Shown here: piece by piece, positions 53,609 to 62,466 of the stretch
Numbering within the stretch: position 1 is the stretch's first letter
How the letters are laid out: every line of letters starts with the position of its first letter
DNA from: Paenibacillus sp. MAHUQ-63
Lineage (GTDB): Bacteria > Bacillota > Bacilli > Paenibacillales > NBRC-103111
Length of the DNA: 64,000 bases
Assembly: GCF_028765165.1 (NCBI RefSeq)
Contig: NZ_JARADB010000003.1
Coordinates: forward strand, 248,001-312,000
Direction of reading: 5' to 3'
Translations under genes and position numbers: made by a program
Notes under the pieces: model-generated
The model's database searches: none
What the model was told of the DNA's origin: nothing
Seen by the model: only the letters and a program-made list of their open reading frames with translations

Positions 53609-54483
53609 AGTCCGAATCCTCCCGCTTTCCCTGCGCTCCCGAACAACTGGATCTTCGCCTTCACTGCAGCCTTAATCGCTTCCCGCGCCGGTATCAAGTA
53701 ATTGCGAGGATCATACGCTTCCGGGTGCTCGTTCAAATAGTTCCGAATCGCCGCCGTGCAAGCCGCTTGGTTATCTGTATTGACATTGATTTTGCAAGTG
53801 CCTAAAGCAATCGCTTGGCGGATTTCTTCCTCCGGCAGTCCGCTGCCGCCATGCAGCACGAGGGGCAGACCGGTCAATCGCTGAATCTCCGCCATCCGCT
53901 CAAAGCCCAGCTTAGGCTGGCCGCGGTAAGGTCCGTGCACGGAACCGAGAGCGGGGGCCAGGCAGTCGATCCCGGTCTGATACACCAGCTTCACGCACTC
54001 CTCCGGGACCGCATACATCCCCTCGGCTTCGTCCACGACCAAGTCGTCTTCGCGCCCCGTAATTCGCCCAAGCTCCGCTTCCACGGTCGCGCCAAGGACA
54101 TGCGCGACTTGCGTCACCCGCTGTGTGAGCTCGATATTCGCCTCAAGCGAATGATGCGACGCATCGATCATAACCGAGGTGAATCCGGCGTGAATCGCTC
54201 TCACGCAGACCTCGTACGTCGAGCCGTGATCCAGATGCAGGGCAACCGGGACCGTAATGCCGTAATGCTCGATGAGACTCTTCACCATCCCGGCGATGCA
54301 GGGAAGGCCGCCCATATATGGAATGTACGGCTCGCTGACACCGAGAATGACAGGCGCCTCCTCTTCCTGCGCCGCTTGCAGAATCGCCTGCGTAAATTCC
54401 AAGTTATTCAAATTAAACTGCCCGACAGCATACTTCTCCTTGAGCGCCGCTTGCAGCATATCTTTCATCGAAACCAGCGTCAT
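53605..54483 (-). CDS. iolJ: 6-phospho-5-dehydro-2-deoxy-D-gluconate aldolase (class II aldolase)
   Basis: 292-aa zinc-dependent aldolase of the fructose-bisphosphate aldolase class II family, splitting the phosphorylated keto-deoxygluconate to DHAP and malonic semialdehyde. Metal His and Asp in [21 protein letters not shown] loop, GSVHGPY and VLHGGSG phosphate-site motifs. Sequence alone resembles FbaA-like enzymes, but its place between iolA and iolG makes IolJ the clear call. Confidence 0.92.
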   Translation of the reverse strand: MTLVSMKDMLQAALKEKYAVGQFNLNNLEFTQAILQAAQEEEAPVILGVSEPYIPYMGGLPCIAGMVKSLIEHYGITVPVALHLDHGSTYEVCVRAIHAGFTSVMIDASHHSLEANIELTQRVTQVAHVLGATVEAELGRITGREDDLVVDEAEGMYAVPEECVKLVYQTGIDCLAPALGSVHGPYRGQPKLGFERMAEIQRLTGLPLVLHGGSGLPEEEIRQAIALGTCKINVNTDNQAACTAAIRNYLNEHPEAYDPRNYLIPAREAIKAAVKAKIQLFGSAGKAGGFGL

Positions 54484-54533
54484 GCTTCCACCCCTTGTGC
54501 GTATCTGTGCGACTTATGATTTGAGCTATGGCG

Positions 54534-55979
54534 TTACCAACGGGCTGTTACCATTTTCTTGCGTGTATAAAATTCAACGCCATCCATGCCGTTCGCATGA
54601 AGGTCGCCATAGAATGATTTCTTCCAGCCGGAGAATGGGAAGAACGCCATCGGTGCCGGTACGCCGAGGTTAACGCCCAGCATGCCCGCATCGATCGTAT
54701 CCCGGAACTGCCTTACGGCGCTTCCGCTGTCCGTGAAAATACAAGCGCCATTGGCAAAATCCGAGGCGTTCGCCAAAGCAATCGCGTCTTCCAGCGTTTC
54801 AACTCTTACGATGGAAAGCACCGGAGCGAAAATTTCATCCTTCCAAATTTTCATCCCGCACTGCACCTGATCGAAAATAGTCGGCCCAACGAAATATCCT
54901 TCACCGCCGGCTGCCGCATCTTGGCGACCGTCACGCAGGAGCAAGGCCCCTTCCTGCTCGCCGGACTGAATGTACTGCAGCGTTCGGTCCTTGTGCGAGC
55001 CCCGGATTACCGGACCAAGGAAAACACCTTCCTCGTTGCCGTTGCCGATCGTAATTTTGTCCGCCGCTTCAACCAGCTTCTGAACGAGCGCATCGCCGAC
55101 ACCGCCGACGGCGACGACTACCGAGCACGCCATACAGCGTTCGCCGGCAGAGCCGAAGGAAGCATTGATAATTTCTTTCACCGTCAGCTCCAGATTGGCG
55201 TCCGGCATGACGATCGAGTGATTTTTGGCGCCGGCCAGCGCCTGCACCCTTTTGCCGTGAGCGGATGCCGTAGTGTAAACGTACTCGGCGACAGGCTGCG
55301 AGCCGACGAACGATACCGCTTTGATATCCTTGTGCTCCAGAATGCCGTTCACCACATCATGTGCGCCATGAACAACATTCAACACCCCGGCCGGCAAGCC
55401 TGCTTCGATGAACAGCTCAGCCAACCGGTTCGCCAGCAGCGGCGTACGCTCGGACGGCTTCAGGACGAACGTGTTGCCGCAAGCAATCGCCAGCGGGAAC
55501 ATCCAGCATGGCACCATCATCGGGAAGTTGAACGGTGTTATGCCGCCGACCACGCCAACCGGATAGCGGTACATGCCGGATTCCAGACCCGTTGCGATAT
55601 CCGGCAGCTGCTTGCCCATCATGAGCGTCGGCGCGCCTGCTGCGAACTCGACGCACTCAATGCCGCGAAGCACTTCGCCATAGGCTTCCGTGTAGCTTTT
55701 GCCGTTCTCTTGGGTCACGAGGCGGGCCAGCTCTTCCCAGTGATCCACGAGCAGCTGCTGGTACTTGAACAAAATGCGCGCTCTGCGCGGAACCGGAGTA
55801 GCGCTCCAAGCCGGAAATGCTTGCGCGGCCGCTCGCACAGCCTGGTCTACGTCCTCTTTGGTGGAGATCGGTACCTGCGCGATAATTTCTTCTGTTGCCG
55901 GATTATAAACAGCTTCGGATTGTGTCGAGGCCGATGTCACCCATTTCCCGCCGATCAAGTTTTGCAATACTGCTGTCAT
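54534..55979 (-). CDS. iolA: Methylmalonate-semialdehyde dehydrogenase (malonic semialdehyde to acetyl-CoA)
   Basis: 481-aa CoA-acylating aldehyde dehydrogenase, last step of inositol breakdown. Active-site Cys in [16 protein letters not shown]-site motifs [21 protein letters not shown] and [13 protein letters not shown]; the C-terminus [14 protein letters not shown] is typical of MmsA/IolA. ATG 55979 follows AAAGGGG by 8 nt; an in-frame ATG at 55997 lies upstream of that site. Encoded between iolC and iolJ. Confidence 0.95.
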   Translation of the reverse strand: MTAVLQNLIGGKWVTSASTQSEAVYNPATEEIIAQVPISTKEDVDQAVRAAAQAFPAWSATPVPRRARILFKYQQLLVDHWEELARLVTQENGKSYTEAYGEVLRGIECVEFAAGAPTLMMGKQLPDIATGLESGMYRYPVGVVGGITPFNFPMMVPCWMFPLAIACGNTFVLKPSERTPLLANRLAELFIEAGLPAGVLNVVHGAHDVVNGILEHKDIKAVSFVGSQPVAEYVYTTASAHGKRVQALAGAKNHSIVMPDANLELTVKEIINASFGSAGERCMACSVVVAVGGVGDALVQKLVEAADKITIGNGNEEGVFLGPVIRGSHKDRTLQYIQSGEQEGALLLRDGRQDAAAGGEGYFVGPTIFDQVQCGMKIWKDEIFAPVLSIVRVETLEDAIALANASDFANGACIFTDSGSAVRQFRDTIDAGMLGVNLGVPAPMAFFPFSGWKKSFYGDLHANGMDGVEFYTRKKMVTARW

Positions 55980-56021
55980 CGTAAAATCCCCTTTCATTTA
56001 TGGCCGGATATGCAATCTATG

Positions 56022-57032
56022 TTAGGAAGCCGTAATTTCATTGCGGTTGCAGCGTTCGATATAATCATGCACCTGCTCGGCCGTAGGCATCGCATCGGAG
56101 CAGCTGTGACTGGATATGACGATGCAGGCGGCAGCGCTGCCGAATTCCATGCTCTTCTCCAGCGTCCAGCCCTGCATGACGCCATAGAGGAAGCCGGCAG
56201 CATAGGAGTCCCCTGCGCCGAACGTCTTGACGACTTTGGCCGGGAAGCTTTTGGCCCGGTGGCCTTGACCGTCCTGGGTATAGGCGATGGAGCCTTCCTT
56301 CCCATGCTTGATAATGACGATTTTGGCAGCGTAATCGAACCATTTGGCAGCTGTCACCTTGTCGTCGTGAGCGTCATTATTCTCGAAGCGCTCCATCATA
56401 TCGAACTCTTCGCGCGTGCCGAGGATGATGTCGCATTTTTCCGCTGCCAGGTTATAATAAACCGCCGTTTCCTCCGGCGATGTCCATGTGTACGGACGGT
56501 AGTCAAGGTCGAAAACGATCACAGCGCCATGCTTTTTGGCATAGCTCAATGCTTGGAAAACCGCTTCACGCGATGGACTTTTGGCCAGCGCCGTCCCGGA
56601 AATCAGGAGCACCTTCGCCTTCGCGATCAGCTCTTCCTGCACCTCGCCAGGTGTAAGCTTCAAGTCAGCCGCGTTGTCACGGTACATGAGAATGCTGCAA
56701 TCCGTCGGACTTTTGATCTCGGTGAAAGCAAGCCCTGTCACGGCGCCGGTCGTATCCGTCACCACATTCGCCGTATCGATCCCGTTGCGCTGCAAATAGT
56801 CCGCAATGAAGCGGCCCATCTGATCGTTGGCGATTTTGCCGATGAAAGCCGTATCCAGTCCCAAGCGTGCCATGCCGATCGTAATGTTCGCAGGCGAGCC
56901 CCCGACGTATTTCGTGAACGTCATCGTTTCCTCCATCGGCCGATGAATCTCGTTCGCATTCAAATCGATGCACAAGCGTCCGATGGCTGCAAAGTCGAGC
57001 GTCTTATTCGTAGGAAAGGTTACATAAGTCAT
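56022..57032 (-). CDS. iolC: 5-dehydro-2-deoxygluconokinase
   Basis: 336-aa PfkB/ribokinase-family kinase phosphorylating 2-deoxy-5-keto-gluconate. Family signatures: FAAIGRLCIDLNANEI, KYVGGSPANITIGMARLG and KTFGAGDSYAAGFLYG (catalytic Asp). ATG 57032 is chosen because AGGTAGAG precedes it and it gives the normal IolC length; the frame stays open upstream into iolE but that part is not IolC-like. Starts 7 bp after the iolE stop. Confidence 0.94.
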   Translation of the reverse strand: MTYVTFPTNKTLDFAAIGRLCIDLNANEIHRPMEETMTFTKYVGGSPANITIGMARLGLDTAFIGKIANDQMGRFIADYLQRNGIDTANVVTDTTGAVTGLAFTEIKSPTDCSILMYRDNAADLKLTPGEVQEELIAKAKVLLISGTALAKSPSREAVFQALSYAKKHGAVIVFDLDYRPYTWTSPEETAVYYNLAAEKCDIILGTREEFDMMERFENNDAHDDKVTAAKWFDYAAKIVIIKHGKEGSIAYTQDGQGHRAKSFPAKVVKTFGAGDSYAAGFLYGVMQGWTLEKSMEFGSAAACIVISSHSCSDAMPTAEQVHDYIERCNRNEITAS

Positions 57033-57039
57033 GGATTCT

Positions 57040-57948
57040 CTACCTGCTTTCTTGGGATATGATAGTGTGGATAAAATCAAGCGACTTCTTCGCATAGTCA
57101 TAAGCGGGATGCGCAGCGGGATCCTGCTCCCCTTCCAGCATCGCCCAGCCGCTATACTTACGGTCAAGCAGCTCCCGGAAAATCGGGGCAAAATCCAGAC
57201 ATCCGTCGCCCGGAACCGTGAACACGCCTTGACGGATGCACGTTACGAAATCCGCGTTCGCCGCGCGTGCCTGATCCAGCACCTCCTGACGAATATCCTT
57301 CAAATGAATATACGCAATCCGGTCGTAATGCTTGCGCAATACTGCAAGCGGGTCTGCGCCGCCGTAATACGCGTGCCCGGTGTCGAACAATAAGTACACA
57401 AGACGGGGATCGGTCAGCTCCATCAAACGGTCAATCTCTTCCGGCCGCTCCACCGCCGTGCCGCCGTGATGATGATAGGTCAACTTGAGTCCGTATTCCT
57501 GCGCAATCGCTCCTGCTGCATTCAAGCCCTCAGCCAGCGAGGACCAAGCCGCATCGTCGAAACGCAGCACTTCCTTCTCATGCGGCGTACGTCTGGGGTC
57601 AAAGTGCAGCGATCCCCCGACCTCGCAGGTGGAGATCACCTTGCTGCCCATCCCCTGCAGAAATTCCACATGCTTGCGGTAGGCCTGCAGCTCCTCTTCG
57701 CGGTACGCAGGATCGGAGAACAACACCGATTTCCATTGCGAAACGAGCTGGATGCCGCGCTTCGCCAGCTCTTCCTTGAGCAAGGCAGGATCTGTCGGGT
57801 ATTTACGCCCCATCTCCGTGCCTGTCAAGCCAAGAGCTTGAATCTCGTCAACGATTTGCTCGAACGTGGTGTCCGCTCCGTGCTCCTTCACATCTTCGCC
57901 GACCCAGTTAATCGGATGAATGCCTAATTGAAAAGGCAGCTTGCCCAT
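57040..57948 (-). CDS. iolE: Myo-inosose-2 dehydratase
   Basis: 302-aa TIM-barrel enzyme of the sugar isomerase/AP endonuclease superfamily, dehydrating scyllo-inosose to a trihydroxycyclohexane dione. Landmarks: LGIHPINWVGED, MGRKYPTD, LTYHHHGGTAVE, FDTGHAYYGG and YIHLKDIR metal-site residues. ATG 57948 follows GAGGGG by 8 nt. Second gene of the operon, 18 bp after iolD. Confidence 0.94.
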   Translation of the reverse strand: MGKLPFQLGIHPINWVGEDVKEHGADTTFEQIVDEIQALGLTGTEMGRKYPTDPALLKEELAKRGIQLVSQWKSVLFSDPAYREEELQAYRKHVEFLQGMGSKVISTCEVGGSLHFDPRRTPHEKEVLRFDDAAWSSLAEGLNAAGAIAQEYGLKLTYHHHGGTAVERPEEIDRLMELTDPRLVYLLFDTGHAYYGGADPLAVLRKHYDRIAYIHLKDIRQEVLDQARAANADFVTCIRQGVFTVPGDGCLDFAPIFRELLDRKYSGWAMLEGEQDPAAHPAYDYAKKSLDFIHTIISQESR

Positions 57949-57966
57949 GTCGCTTTCCCCTCTCAT

Positions 57967-59832
57967 TCAGATGATCGTGACTGCCCGTTCGCGGGCCTTC
58001 ATGTTCTCGTGAGCCTTCACAACTTTACTGGAGACGGATACCTCCGGCACGCCTACATTCCACCAGGATTCGTAACCGTCCGTATTCGTGCCCGGAACGA
58101 CCGCGATTTCGACCAGCGTTGTGATCTTCTCTTCTTTAGCTTGTTCAAGCGCTTGTTGCAGCTCCTCAGCCGTAGTCGCTTTGTAAGCTTGAGCCCCAAG
58201 ACTGCGGGCATGCGCGGCGAAATCGATGCTCATGAATTCACCCGTCAACCGGCCCGTTTCCTGCGAGCGGTAGCGGAATTCGTTCCCGAAGCCGTCGCTG
58301 CCCTGGCTTCGCTGCAGATTATGAATGCATTGGAAGCCGTGGTTATTGAACAAGAGCACCGTGATTTTACGCCCTTCTTGCAGGGAGGTTACCAGCTCCG
58401 AATGCATCATCAGATAGCTGCCGTCGCCTACGAGCGCATAGACCTCGCGGTTAACCTCCGCAAGCGCGGCGCCGAAGGCTCCGGCAATTTCGTAGCCCAT
58501 GCAGGAGAAGCCGTATTCCATGTGGTACGTCTTCGGTTCCGCCGAGCGCCACAACCTGTGCAAATCGCCGGGCAGACTCCCCGCCGCGCACACGATGACC
58601 GATGTGGGAGCGATCGTTGCGTTGATCACGCCCAACGCCCGCGTTTGGGCAAGGCCCGACTCATGCTCCGCTGCGTACAGGCGGTCGACCTCGGCGTCCC
58701 ATTGCTGCTTGAGCGCGGCAATTTCCCCGCTGCCATAGCCGGTCTTGTAGGCCGCTTGTGCAAGCGCTTGCTGCAAAGCGCCGAGCCCCTCGCGTGCATC
58801 GGCTGAGATGGCCGTGCCGCTAAGCTTCGCTGAGTCGAAGCTGCTAACGTTGATGTTGACGAACTGCACGTCAGGATGGGCAAAGGCCGACTTCGACGAT
58901 GTCGTGAAATCGGAATACCGCGTGCCCACGCCGATGATGACATCCGCTTCCTGAGCCAGCCGGTTGGCCGCAAGCGCGCCCGTCACACCGATCGCGCCGA
59001 CGTACAGCGGGTGGTTCCAAGGCATGCTGCTCTTGCCGGCTTGCGTCTCGGCTACGGGGATGCCGAACGCTTCCGCGAAGGCGGTAAGCTCGCTCGAGGC
59101 GGACGCGTACAGCACCCCGCCGCCTGCGATGAGGAGCGGCCGGCGCTTGCCTTGGATCAGCTGTGCCGCACGCGCTACCGCAGATTCGGCGGCCGGCCGG
59201 CGGTCGATATAATGGACTTTCTTATCGAAAAAAGTTAAAGGATAATCATACGCCTCTGCCTGCACGTCCTGCGGCAGGGCAAGGGTCACCGCTCCGGTAT
59301 CGGCCGGATCGGTCAGGACCCGGATTGCCTGTACGGCAGCGGTCATCAGCTGTTCCGGCCTTACGATCCGGTCCCAATATTTGCTCACCGATTTGAAAGC
59401 ATCCGTCGCGGAAATCGTGTAATCCTGAACGGACTCCAGCTGCTGGAGCACGGGGTCCGGCTGCCTCGAAGCGAAATTATCCCCCGGCAGCAGCAGCACG
59501 GGAATCCGGTTCACCGTCGCCGTTGCCGCGGCTGTAACCATATTGAGCGCGCCTGGGCCGATCGAGCTCGTGCACGCATAGATTTGGTGCCGGTTCCGCT
59601 GCTTTGCGAAAGCGATTGCAGCATGCACCATGCCTTGTTCGTTCTTGCCCTGCACATAGGCAAGGCTGCCGGCGCTGCGCTCCAGCGCTTCGCCAATTCC
59701 CGTTACGTTACCGTGGCCGAAAATGCCGAAAACGCCTTCAACAAACTTCTGCTCAACGCCGTCAACCGAAATATACTGGCTGTCCAAAAATCGCAGCAGA
59801 GCTTGGGCCATCGTCAATCGGATTGTGCTCAT
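57967..59832 (-). CDS. iolD: 3D-(3,5/4)-trihydroxycyclohexane-1,2-dione acylhydrolase
   Basis: 621-aa thiamine-diphosphate enzyme cleaving the cyclic dione to 5-deoxy-glucuronate, the ring-opening step. It has the three-domain ThDP layout: catalytic Glu region near the N-terminus (FGIFGHGNVTGIGEALE), central domain (AGGGVLYASASSELTAFAEAFG) and the ThDP motif (LVGDGSYLMMHSELVTSLQ...FNNHGFQCI). ATG 59832 is preferred to the GTG at 59841, which sits only 3 nt after AAGGAG. First gene of the iol operon. Confidence 0.95.
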   Translation of the reverse strand: MSTIRLTMAQALLRFLDSQYISVDGVEQKFVEGVFGIFGHGNVTGIGEALERSAGSLAYVQGKNEQGMVHAAIAFAKQRNRHQIYACTSSIGPGALNMVTAAATATVNRIPVLLLPGDNFASRQPDPVLQQLESVQDYTISATDAFKSVSKYWDRIVRPEQLMTAAVQAIRVLTDPADTGAVTLALPQDVQAEAYDYPLTFFDKKVHYIDRRPAAESAVARAAQLIQGKRRPLLIAGGGVLYASASSELTAFAEAFGIPVAETQAGKSSMPWNHPLYVGAIGVTGALAANRLAQEADVIIGVGTRYSDFTTSSKSAFAHPDVQFVNINVSSFDSAKLSGTAISADAREGLGALQQALAQAAYKTGYGSGEIAALKQQWDAEVDRLYAAEHESGLAQTRALGVINATIAPTSVIVCAAGSLPGDLHRLWRSAEPKTYHMEYGFSCMGYEIAGAFGAALAEVNREVYALVGDGSYLMMHSELVTSLQEGRKITVLLFNNHGFQCIHNLQRSQGSDGFGNEFRYRSQETGRLTGEFMSIDFAAHARSLGAQAYKATTAEELQQALEQAKEEKITTLVEIAVVPGTNTDGYESWWNVGVPEVSVSSKVVKAHENMKARERAVTII

Positions 59833-59863
59833 GGGTATCACGATCTCCTTTTTTCTCCCGAGG

Positions 59864-59924
59864 GATTAAGCGCTTAATCTCTCATAGTCTAAGCGCTTGA
59901 TCCCCTTCTAGGTTAAGCGCTTAA
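59864..59924. promoter_or_regulatory. Three AAGCGCTT palindromic operators before iolD
   Basis: GATTAAGCGCTTAATC (59864-59879, perfect 16-bp palindrome), CTAAGCGCTTGA (core 59891-59898) and TTAAGCGCTTAA (59913-59924) are spaced 23 and 24 bp centre to centre. They lie from the transcription start into the leader, a repression layout suited to a LacI-family dimer binding on several sites. CcpA cre sites share part of this pattern. Confidence 0.88.
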
Positions 59925-59928
59925 TTTG

Positions 59929-59957
59929 ATATTACTACAGCTCTTCGAATGCGACAA
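59929..59957 (-). promoter_or_regulatory. Sigma-A promoter of the iol operon
   Basis: Minus strand TTGTCG, 17-nt spacer, TAATAT, about 100 nt before iolD, with the operators immediately downstream. Confidence 0.75.
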
Positions 59958-60062
59958 CTATTTTTTTCCTGCGTATATGTTCTTACACATAAAGTCTATT
60001 TCCGGTAACTGGCAAATATGTTGATTACGCGAGGAAATACGCTGAAACGAGGTGCAGAATAC

Positions 60063-60857
60063 ATGAGAAATATACGAATCTTCTCCCTCATCGCACTGGG
60101 CTGCGGATGGATAGGACGGCTGATAGACTTGAAGGCCGGCATGGATGCCGGCGGCAGTCTGGGGCAGCTCCTATGGATCGTCTGCCCGCTGTTGTGCATG
60201 GTTGTGCTGCGGGCGTTCGGGGGCGATGGCTGGAGGGACCTGGGGATTCGGCCGCAGGTCCGCGAACAAGCGCTCTTTTACGCGATCAGCCTCCTGTTCT
60301 CCCCCTGCTGCGCACTGCTCATGATGTGGATCGTTCAAGCCAATGGACTCGGTACCGTCACGTTCTCAGCACCGGTTCTGGCTGCGATCGGCACGGCTTT
60401 GCTGCCCAGCTTGCTCAAAAACCTATTCGAAGAATTCGCCTGGCGCGGTTATTTGGCCCCTAAGGTATACGGGCGAGGTTGGCCTACATGGCTGGCCCAC
60501 GCGTACGTCGGCCTGATCTGGGCGGCCTGGCATTTGCCCTACCTGCATCTGTTCGTAGATCCGACAGCCGATTGGTTCTATCCGCGTTTCCTGCTCGGTA
60601 TCGCCGCACTCTCCGTCGTCTATGGGGAGATCCGGCTCCTGACAGGCAGCGTATGGCCGGCGGTCGTCATGCATGCGGCCGGTAATGCCGTTATCGACAC
60701 GCTCATTCTGCGCAAATACTTCGTCATATCCAAGGAATATGAATATATCCTGATGCCAAGTCCTGACGGCCTGCTCGCCATCGTGTTCGCCGCCTTGACC
60801 GGCTGCTGGCTGTATGTCATCCGCATGCGGCGGTCTGCTAGCTCCTCAGCCGGCTGA
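60063..60857 (+). CDS. CPBP-family intramembrane metalloprotease
   Basis: 264-aa, multi-helix membrane protein with the CPBP/Abi signature: EEFAWRGYL (motif 1), a HLPYLHLF histidine region (motif 2) and HAAGNAVID (motif 3). Relatives (Rce1/YdiL-type) cleave membrane-associated peptides; in bacteria some serve in bacteriocin immunity. ATG 60063 has GAGGTG 8 nt upstream; an in-frame ATG at 60018 lacks one. Divergent from iolD; no bacteriocin gene nearby. Confidence 0.87.
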   Translation: MRNIRIFSLIALGCGWIGRLIDLKAGMDAGGSLGQLLWIVCPLLCMVVLRAFGGDGWRDLGIRPQVREQALFYAISLLFSPCCALLMMWIVQANGLGTVTFSAPVLAAIGTALLPSLLKNLFEEFAWRGYLAPKVYGRGWPTWLAHAYVGLIWAAWHLPYLHLFVDPTADWFYPRFLLGIAALSVVYGEIRLLTGSVWPAVVMHAAGNAVIDTLILRKYFVISKEYEYILMPSPDGLLAIVFAALTGCWLYVIRMRRSASSSAG

Positions 60858-60939
60858 CACAGGCGAGTTTTCCCCTGCCGTGAAGGCAGCTCGGGGTCAT
60901 CGGCGTAATCAACCCCGGATTGCCCCCGGCGGAAACGGC

Positions 60940-60987
60940 AAAAAAAGACATTCACCGGCCGAACCGTTCGTTCACCGGGAATGTCTC
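60940..60987 (-). terminator. Rho-independent terminator of the FdhA-like dehydrogenase gene
   Basis: Minus strand AGACATTCCCGG and CCGGTGAATGTCTTTTTTT arms around a 20-nt loop, just after the stop at 60995. Confidence 0.85.
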
Positions 60988-60994
60988 TCATCTT

Positions 60995-62209
60995 CTATTT
61001 CACAAGTCCGTGCGGATCGATAACGTACTTGCGTGAAACTCCGCGATCGAACGCCTGATAGGCATCCGGCGCCTCCTCCAGTGAAATCTTCGTCGCATTC
61101 ACGGCTTTGGCGATTTGCGCCCGGCCGCTAAGGATAGCCATCATCAGATCGCGGTTATACTGCATGACCGGCGTTTGGCCTGTGACGAACGTATGAGATT
61201 TCGCCCAACCGAGTCCGATGCGAATTTTGAGCGTGCCGATTTTGGAATCTTCATCGACGGCACCGGGGTCGCCGGTTACGTACAATCCCGGAATGCCAAG
61301 TCTTCCGCCGGCTCGTGTAACTTCCATGATGGAATTGAGCACGGTTGCCGGCGCTTCTCCATGCGCCTTCCCATGGCCATGCGCCTCGAAGCCTACGCAG
61401 TCAATCGCGCAATCCACTTCAGGCACGCCCAGTATCTGCTCGATTTGCTCCGCCAAATTCGCGTGCTCCCGCAGATTGACCGTCTCGCAGCCGAAGCTCT
61501 TCGCTTGGGCAAGCCGTTCGGCGTTCAGATCGCCGACGATGACGACCGCTGCGCCCAGCAGCTGTGCGGAATGTGCCGCAGCCAAGCCGACTGGGCCGGC
61601 CCCTGCCACATACACGGTTGAACCCGGTCGAACGCCGGCGCTAACCGCCCCATGATAACCTGTAGGGAAAATGTCCGAAAGCATCGTGAGATCGAGAATT
61701 TTCTCCATCGCCTGCGCTTTGTCCGGGAATTTCAGCAGTTGGAAATCGGCGTAAGGCACCATCACGTACTCGGATTGTCCGCCAACCCAGCCGCCCATGT
61801 CCACATAGCCGTATGCCGAGCCGGGACGGTCCGGGTTCACGTTCAAGCAGACGTTCGTGTTGCGTTCTTTGCAGTTGCGGCATCGCCCGCAAGCGATATT
61901 GAACGGCACGGAGACCAGATCGCCTTTGCGGATAAACTCCACATCACGTCCGACCTCGATCACTTCGCCGGTAATTTCGTGTCCTAGAATAAGCCCGGAA
62001 GGCGCCGTCGTTCTGCCTCTCACCATGTGCTGGTCGCTTCCGCAAATATTCGTTGTGACCACTTTCAGAATAACGCCATGCTCACATTTCCGACCGACGT
62101 TTAATGGGTTGACGCCAGGCCCATCGTGCAAGACGAGGTCCGGAAATGCCGTATCCCGCACTTCCACGCTTCCCGGTTTGTTATACACAACCGCTCTGTT
62201 TCCTGCCAT
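60995..62209 (-). CDS. Zinc-dependent alcohol dehydrogenase, glutathione-independent formaldehyde dehydrogenase type
   Basis: 404-aa medium-chain dehydrogenase. Catalytic zinc ligands Cys56 (NICGSDQH) and His77/Glu78 (GHEITGEV); structural zinc cysteines 107, 110, 113, 121 (CGRCRNC...C); NAD motif GAGPVGLAAAHSAQLLGA. The long insert after the cysteines (NVNPDRPGSAYGYVDMGGWVGGQSEY) and overall length fit the Pseudomonas FdhA group. ATG 62209 follows GGAGG; upstream frame extension rejected. Formaldehyde or another small aldehyde/alcohol is the likely substrate. Confidence 0.9.
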   Translation of the reverse strand: MAGNRAVVYNKPGSVEVRDTAFPDLVLHDGPGVNPLNVGRKCEHGVILKVVTTNICGSDQHMVRGRTTAPSGLILGHEITGEVIEVGRDVEFIRKGDLVSVPFNIACGRCRNCKERNTNVCLNVNPDRPGSAYGYVDMGGWVGGQSEYVMVPYADFQLLKFPDKAQAMEKILDLTMLSDIFPTGYHGAVSAGVRPGSTVYVAGAGPVGLAAAHSAQLLGAAVVIVGDLNAERLAQAKSFGCETVNLREHANLAEQIEQILGVPEVDCAIDCVGFEAHGHGKAHGEAPATVLNSIMEVTRAGGRLGIPGLYVTGDPGAVDEDSKIGTLKIRIGLGWAKSHTFVTGQTPVMQYNRDLMMAILSGRAQIAKAVNATKISLEEAPDAYQAFDRGVSRKYVIDPHGLVK

Positions 62210-62397
62210 ACGCGTATTCCTCCAATTGAAAATAGGTTTGTGGATAAAGCGTTTCCATAAGTACAATGCATTTCAATATATGAGACAAGCCGGCCGAAGT
62301 ATTCGTCTTCGTCCTACTTTTCATTGTACAGCCCTTCCGGGACGAAGTAAGTAGCCAATACTATCAATCTAGTGGCCGAAATCACCATCATGCAGCC

Positions 62398-62459
62398 GAA
62401 AAAAAGAGCCTGCCGTCGGCTCTTCAACTAAGAAGACGCCGACATGGCAGAGCTCTTTT
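62398..62459 (-). terminator. Rho-independent terminator of the alginate lyase gene
   Basis: Minus strand AAAGAGC, TGCC and GTCGGC pair with GCCGAC, GGCA and GCTCTTT around a ~17-nt loop, then TTTTTTT. Begins 8 nt after the stop. Confidence 0.88.
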
Positions 62460-62466
62460 AGCGAAA

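Noticed and set aside
54921..57062. 713-codon open frame opposite iolA and iolC
   Set aside because: It mirrors two unmistakable iol genes; antisense frames of this size arise from their codon usage. No domain or ribosome binding site.
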